A stretch of DNA of 26,294 nucleotides from a virus, in the IMG/VR virus record IMGVR_UViG_3300028423_001086, positions 1 through 26,294 of that record; one strand, written 5' to 3'. Positions 22,411-26,294 of the stretch are shown here, piece after piece. The first letter of the stretch is position 1; each line of letters opens with the position of its first letter. Below the pieces are notes generated by a model. The model had not been told where the DNA came from. It saw only the letters and a program-made list of their open reading frames with translations, and ran no database searches. A program made the position numbers and the translations under genes.

Positions 22411-24279
22411 ATGAGTTATAGACTGAACAAAACCAACGGTGAACTGGTCCTAGACCTTGCAGACGGCCAAATTGACAATACCAGCACAGATATAACGCTG
22501 GTAGGAAGGAATTTTAAGGGATTTGGTGAATTTATAAACGAAAATTTCATCAAAATAGTAGAAAATTTTGCAAACCTCAATCCGCCCGACGCTCCTCTAG
22601 AAGGCCAGTTATGGTATGATACAAACCAAGCAAAGCTTAAAGTTTACAACGGCTCAGATTTTAGGCCCGCCGGAGCTCCATTATTAAGTCCAGAACGTCC
22701 TTCTCTTACTGGGGGTGATTTATGGATAGACAATAGAAATAGACAACTATACTTTTATGACGGTAATGTAGACAATGAATTGACTCTTGTGGGTCCAATA
22801 TACAACAATGCTCAAGGAACAACTGGGTTAGAAGTTGTATCGACTGTAGATACAAATGAGCAAGAAAGAACAGTGTTAAAAATGCTTATAGGAGGAAATT
22901 TAGAAGCAGTTATTACTGAAGATGAATTTAGATTATCGGGCGCTAACAAAATTACAGGATATCCAGACGATCCAAACGATTCGTTTAATCCACCTAGGCA
23001 GTTGTTTGAAACTGGCATAAATCTTGTTGATCCAAATTTTCGCTTTAGAGGTACAGCCGATGCTGCGTCTGCTCTAGTAGACAACCAAGGAAATGAACGT
23101 ACAATTGCTAACTTCTTGCCCGCAGACGAAAACGGGGAAACTCTTGGAAGCTTGTTTGTAAAAAATGCAAACGGAGTATCCATTGGTGTCAATGATATTA
23201 ACTATGCTAGTTTTAAACTTCTAGGTACTACAGCTACAATAGAAACTCAACAATCTGACACAGATCTTGTTTTTAGAACAAGAATCGGTAACCAATTCCG
23301 TAATTCTCTATATCTTGATGCAGATCCTGCTAGGGTAGGAGTCTTTAATACAGAGCCAGAATATACCCTTGATGTAAATGGAGATTTTAGATCAACCGGT
23401 AATGCTATTATAGACGGCGATCTAACGGTAAACGGCGAGGCAACTTATATTAACGTAAACACATTGTCTGTTTTAGATAAAAACATTGAACTGGGCCTTT
23501 TAGATGATAGCACAGAAGGCGGAGACAGTGATGTAGACAATGCGGGAATAATTGTAAGATCTTCAGACGGAAGTAAAGACTTTGTTTGGAAAGAAAGCAC
23601 CAATTCATTCTACACAAATGTTAACATTGACCTTCTACAAGGAAAAGAATATAAAATAAATGGCCAAACTGTTTTAACTACTGATAATTTGCCGACGGTG
23701 AAATCTGCAAACAGTCTTTCTAGTATAGGAAAACTAGTAAAACTAGATGTAGACGACATTGAAATAAATGGCAGTACAATATCTTCGAGCACAAGTCTTT
23801 CTTTAAACCCGTCGGGCGACATATCTGTTTCCAATAGTGTAATAAAAGACTTGGCTGAACCCAGTAATCCGCAAGACGCAACTAACAAGAACTATGTAGA
23901 TAACGAAATTAACTCTATTAATGTAGGTTTTGCTTTAGACATTACTGGAAAAAATCAACCTGAACCCGATGATCCTCATGATGACGTAGCAGTGATACTA
24001 GAGGAACTCTTCCCCGCGTCCGAAAAGGCAGAAGGCACACTAGCACGTATACATTGCACGTCTTACGACAATCTTACTCTGACAGGTATCGACGTTGCAG
24101 GATCAGCAAATAAATCATTTTTATCTGTTTTAACAGATGATAGCAGTGCGGAATCTGTTTTACAAGATATTAGCTTTGATCCTGCGTCAGGGTCTGCTTC
24201 ACTCCAACCTACAAGGCAACTAATGGAATTTGAAATAGATGGTGAACAATGGATTCACGTATCTACCACCAATTTGTAA
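22411..24279 (+). CDS. Tail fibre-like protein, second paralogue
   Basis: A 622-aa protein that begins with the same module as its two neighbours: GRNFKGFG (32-39), ENFAN..PP....EGQLWYD, GGDLWIDNRNRQLYFY. The middle has ARVGVFNTEPEYTLDVNGDF, again matching the upstream fibre, then a DGDLTVNGEATYINVNTLSV block and an FVWKESTNSFYTNV segment known from marine phage fibres. LAEPSNPQDATNKNYVD (from 481) is a frequent phage fibre signature just before the tip. The last ~125 residues differ from the other two proteins and I do not recognise a domain there. The start is one base after the previous stop (TAA A ATG) with AGGA only 4 nt away, so coupled translation is likely. A GATAAATA octamer follows the gene. 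Confidence 0.8.
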   Translation: MSYRLNKTNGELVLDLADGQIDNTSTDITLVGRNFKGFGEFINENFIKIVENFANLNPPDAPLEGQLWYDTNQAKLKVYNGSDFRPAGAPLLSPERPSLTGGDLWIDNRNRQLYFYDGNVDNELTLVGPIYNNAQGTTGLEVVSTVDTNEQERTVLKMLIGGNLEAVITEDEFRLSGANKITGYPDDPNDSFNPPRQLFETGINLVDPNFRFRGTADAASALVDNQGNERTIANFLPADENGETLGSLFVKNANGVSIGVNDINYASFKLLGTTATIETQQSDTDLVFRTRIGNQFRNSLYLDADPARVGVFNTEPEYTLDVNGDFRSTGNAIIDGDLTVNGEATYINVNTLSVLDKNIELGLLDDSTEGGDSDVDNAGIIVRSSDGSKDFVWKESTNSFYTNVNIDLLQGKEYKINGQTVLTTDNLPTVKSANSLSSIGKLVKLDVDDIEINGSTISSSTSLSLNPSGDISVSNSVIKDLAEPSNPQDATNKNYVDNEINSINVGFALDITGKNQPEPDDPHDDVAVILEELFPASEKAEGTLARIHCTSYDNLTLTGIDVAGSANKSFLSVLTDDSSAESVLQDISFDPASGSASLQPTRQLMEFEIDGEQWIHVSTTNL

Positions 24280-24288
24280 GTTAATATC

Positions 24289-24296
24289 GATAAATA
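24289..24296 (+). promoter_or_regulatory. Late-promoter-like octamer GATAAATA before the third fibre gene
   Basis: It lies in the 39-base gap between the second and third fibre genes and ends 22 nt before the ATG at 24319. AAGGGG at 24304-24309 is the Shine-Dalgarno site (9 nt spacing). The sequence is identical to the octamer at 19742. Confidence 0.55.
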
Positions 24297-24318
24297 CTTA
24301 TAGAAGGGGTATGAAATA

Positions 24319-25797
24319 ATGGCTTACACTATCAATCGATACGACGGCAGCACACTTACCGTTGTTGAAGACGGTACTATTGATCAAAACACAGATCTAA
24401 AATTAGTTGGCAGAAATTATGCCGGTTACGGTGAAATACAGAATGAAAATTTTGTGTTTCTCCTAGAAAATTTTGCAAACATTAACCCTCCCCCGAAACC
24501 TGTCAGCGGCCAGTTATGGTTCGACTCTAGCGCATCTAAATTAAAATTCTACGATGGAGGGCAATTTAGATCTACCGGCGGCGCAGAAACAAATACCGAC
24601 CAGCCGTCAGGACTCACCGAAGGTGATTTTTGGTGGGACACTTTAAACGAACAACTATATGCATTTAACGGCACAGATTTTATACTTATAGGACCGCAGG
24701 ATGCCGGTGAAGGCATCACGCAGATGCAGAGTCGAACAGTAATAGACACTAATGGTGTAGCCCATTCTGTGATTGTATCGATTCTCAATGACGAAGTCGT
24801 TCATATTATATCAAATGAAGAGTTTTTCATACAACAGACTTCAGAAAATGCAATTCCTGGATTTGACATTGTAAAGAAAGGTCTTACACTCATTAACACC
24901 GAAAATGCAACCGGCGGTGTTACCAGCACAGATCATATTTTTTGGGGCACTGCATCTAACTCTATGCAATTGGGGGGCGTTGACGCAGATGATTTTGTTA
25001 AACAGGGTGATGCTGGTTTTGATTCTGTAGTATCGTTCTCAGATCTTGGTTTCGCAGTAGGTAATTCTAATGATCTCAAGGTTATTATAGAAAACGGCGA
25101 CGAAGCAGTTATATCAAACGAAGTTGGCAGTGTTATAAAATTTAAAGCAAAGAATGACTCTGGAACTGTAAAAGACACGCTTCGAATACAAGCTAACACA
25201 ATACTTCCGGGCAAAACAGACGGGGAAAAAGAAACTGTTGCTATTGGCGCAATGGATGATACATTTGAAGATGTTTATGCTGACAATTTTTGGGGAGTGA
25301 GCGAACAAGCTAACAGTCTTTTAGTAGGCGGCAACAAACGCTTTGGTGATGTTCAAGCTACTTCAAATTCGGTAGCAGTAAGAGACAGTTCAGGAGATTT
25401 GAGAGTAAATCTTCTTAGAGGAACAGCACTAGCTGCTAGATATGCAGATTTAGCAGAAATTTATTCAACAGATCGAGATTATCCTGTAGGAACAGTGCTC
25501 AGTATATGTGTTCATGAAAGGCACGAAGCAGAGCAGGCACAGAAGAATGATATTCCGATTGGTGTAGTTTCTCTAAAACCAGCTTACATTATGAATTCAG
25601 AAGCAGAAGGACAACCTGTTGCTCTCACAGGAAGGACACCAGTAAGAATTACAGGAGCTGTGCAAAAAGGAGATGCTATTAGTGTAGCAGATAACGGTAC
25701 AGCAGTAGCAAACGGCTCGGGCGCCAGAGTAGGAATAGCACTAGAATCTAACAACATAATAGACGAAAAACTGGTTGAATGCTTTATCAAAACATAA
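24319..25797 (+). CDS. Tail fibre-like protein, third paralogue, with a DLAEIY-type C-terminal domain
   Basis: A 492-aa protein. Residues 1-125 repeat the shared module (GRNYAGYG, ENFVFLLENFAN, SGQLWFD, GDFWWDTLNEQLY). A second shared motif follows (GAMDDTFEDVYADNFWG, compare WQNVYATTFVG upstream), then VAVRDSSGDLRVNLLRGTAL. The C-terminal domain (about 373-492) reads ADLAEIYSTDRDYPVGTV, then IGVVSLKPAYIMN, GRTPVRITGAVQKGDAISV and GIALES. It resembles the C-terminal ends of other phage fibres and loosely the Peptidase_G2 autoproteolytic chaperone family; no catalytic residue can be named from the sequence alone. A mini-ORF ATG at 24311 is ignored because it stops after two codons. Confidence 0.8.
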   Translation: MAYTINRYDGSTLTVVEDGTIDQNTDLKLVGRNYAGYGEIQNENFVFLLENFANINPPPKPVSGQLWFDSSASKLKFYDGGQFRSTGGAETNTDQPSGLTEGDFWWDTLNEQLYAFNGTDFILIGPQDAGEGITQMQSRTVIDTNGVAHSVIVSILNDEVVHIISNEEFFIQQTSENAIPGFDIVKKGLTLINTENATGGVTSTDHIFWGTASNSMQLGGVDADDFVKQGDAGFDSVVSFSDLGFAVGNSNDLKVIIENGDEAVISNEVGSVIKFKAKNDSGTVKDTLRIQANTILPGKTDGEKETVAIGAMDDTFEDVYADNFWGVSEQANSLLVGGNKRFGDVQATSNSVAVRDSSGDLRVNLLRGTALAARYADLAEIYSTDRDYPVGTVLSICVHERHEAEQAQKNDIPIGVVSLKPAYIMNSEAEGQPVALTGRTPVRITGAVQKGDAISVADNGTAVANGSGARVGIALESNNIIDEKLVECFIKT

Positions 25798-25800
25798 ATA
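25793..25800 (+). promoter_or_regulatory. Late-promoter-like octamer CATAAATA over the stop of the third fibre gene
   Basis: CATAAATA overlaps the TAA stop (25795-25797) and ends 25 nt before the ATG at 25826. It is the fourth copy of the ATAAATA core in front of a gene in this window, and the second that spans a stop codon. Confidence 0.5.
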
Positions 25801-25825
25801 AGTGCGTAGATAATGGATAAAGTGT

Positions 25826-26294
25826 ATGGCAATTAATACTGGCGATCGAATTAATGCAGCAGACTATAATGCCCTTCAGAGTCGAGTTGCACAGGTTTTA
25901 GGGACAGGGTCTCAATCTTTCGGATATGGACAGCAAGTAGAAAGCTCACAAGTAAGTGGGCCATCCGAGACCGGGGCAACGGATGCTAGCGATGTTACTG
26001 CAGAAGAATTAAATAATCTTCGAAACGACATAGGCAGAATATACACTCATCAAACAGGATTAAGCAATCCTATTGAAGAATTTGTTTCTACCGATGTAAT
26101 CGGTGCCGACCAAACAGCTAAAGAAGTCACAGTAGACGACGATAATAATTATTCTTATACTGATGTAGATGCATCAAAAGGATTTAACAATCTAGCTGAA
26201 ATAGTAGAAGATTTAGAATCAGAAGTAAATCGTTTTAAAATTAATCCTAATCAACAAGGAATAGCATTTCTCTCGTCCGATAGACGCACTCTTA
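25826..26294 (+). CDS. Virion structural protein, N-terminal part (3' end cut off)
   Basis: An open frame of 156 codons runs off the right edge with no stop. It begins MAINTGDRINAADYNALQSR, followed by a GTGSQSFGYGQ stretch and later RNDIGRIYTHQTG. I recall this start and the GYGQ and HQTG motifs from marine myovirus proteins annotated as virion structural. No catalytic domain is seen in the visible part. The Shine-Dalgarno site is weak (GGAT at 25815-25818). The octamer at 25793 would give it its own late promoter. An upstream ATG at 25813 opens only seven codons and is not used. Confidence 0.75.
   Translation, partial: MAINTGDRINAADYNALQSRVAQVLGTGSQSFGYGQQVESSQVSGPSETGATDASDVTAEELNNLRNDIGRIYTHQTGLSNPIEEFVSTDVIGADQTAKEVTVDDDNNYSYTDVDASKGFNNLAEIVEDLESEVNRFKINPNQQGIAFLSSDRRTL

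Noticed and set aside
24311-24319. ATG at 24311 just before the third fibre gene
   Set aside because: It stops after two codons (ATG AAA TAA); the ATG at 24319 with AAGGGG upstream opens the real gene.
20385-25797. Diversity-generating retroelement acting on the fibre genes
   Set aside because: No reverse transcriptase and no template/variable repeat pair are visible in this window.
25813-25836. Seven-codon frame before the last gene
   Set aside because: Too short, no domain, and it overlaps the true start at 25826; there is no evidence that it acts as a leader.

Overview
This window is a dense, one-strand structural block of a T4-like contractile-tailed phage (myovirus). It encodes baseplate wedge proteins and a set of tail fibre or adhesin proteins. 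The gene order (gp25-like, gp6-like, a giant protein in the place of T4 gene 7, then fibre-type genes), the AT-leaning composition with heavy AGA arginine use, and ATAAATA late-promoter-like octamers all fit the marine T4-like phages of cyanobacteria, SAR11 and similar hosts. The host cannot be fixed from this window. I see no integrase, tRNA, rRNA, CRISPR array, transposon or replication gene. All genes are on the + strand, and the longest gene-free stretch is 52 bases (385-436).

Layout: (1) 1-384, the end of a gp25-like baseplate wedge gene, cut by the left edge; (2) 437-3916, a gp6-like wedge protein of 1159 aa with a Ser/Thr/Gly-rich tail; (3) 3916-19746, one uninterrupted 5276-codon gene filling 60% of the window; (4) 19768-20382, a small conserved virion protein; (5) 20385-22409, 22411-24279 and 24319-25797, three tandem fibre paralogues with a shared N-terminal module and unrelated C-terminal ends; (6) 25826 to the right edge, the start of another virion-type gene.

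The giant protein is the centre of interest. It reads as a conserved marine-myovirus baseplate scaffold into which many adhesion or binding modules have been inserted: two cupredoxin-like domains (one with a full type-1 copper ligand set, the other with all four ligands replaced and split by a carbohydrate-binding-like insert), six carbohydrate-binding-like (CBM5/12, ChtBD3-type) modules, a probable seven-bladed FG-GAP beta-propeller with a ~560-residue insertion in its second blade, two pairs of GxGY repeats, an array of T7-fibre-like beta modules and an IPT/TIG domain near the C-terminus.

Working together, gp25 and gp6 would form the wedge core. The giant protein would join or decorate the wedge, and the fibre paralogues plus the collar-domain protein would give the host-contact surface. 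Late-promoter-like octamers lie 18-25 nt before four of the seven visible starts. They suggest transcription units beginning at gp6, at 19768, at 24319 and at 25826, with coupled translation inside the first two units.
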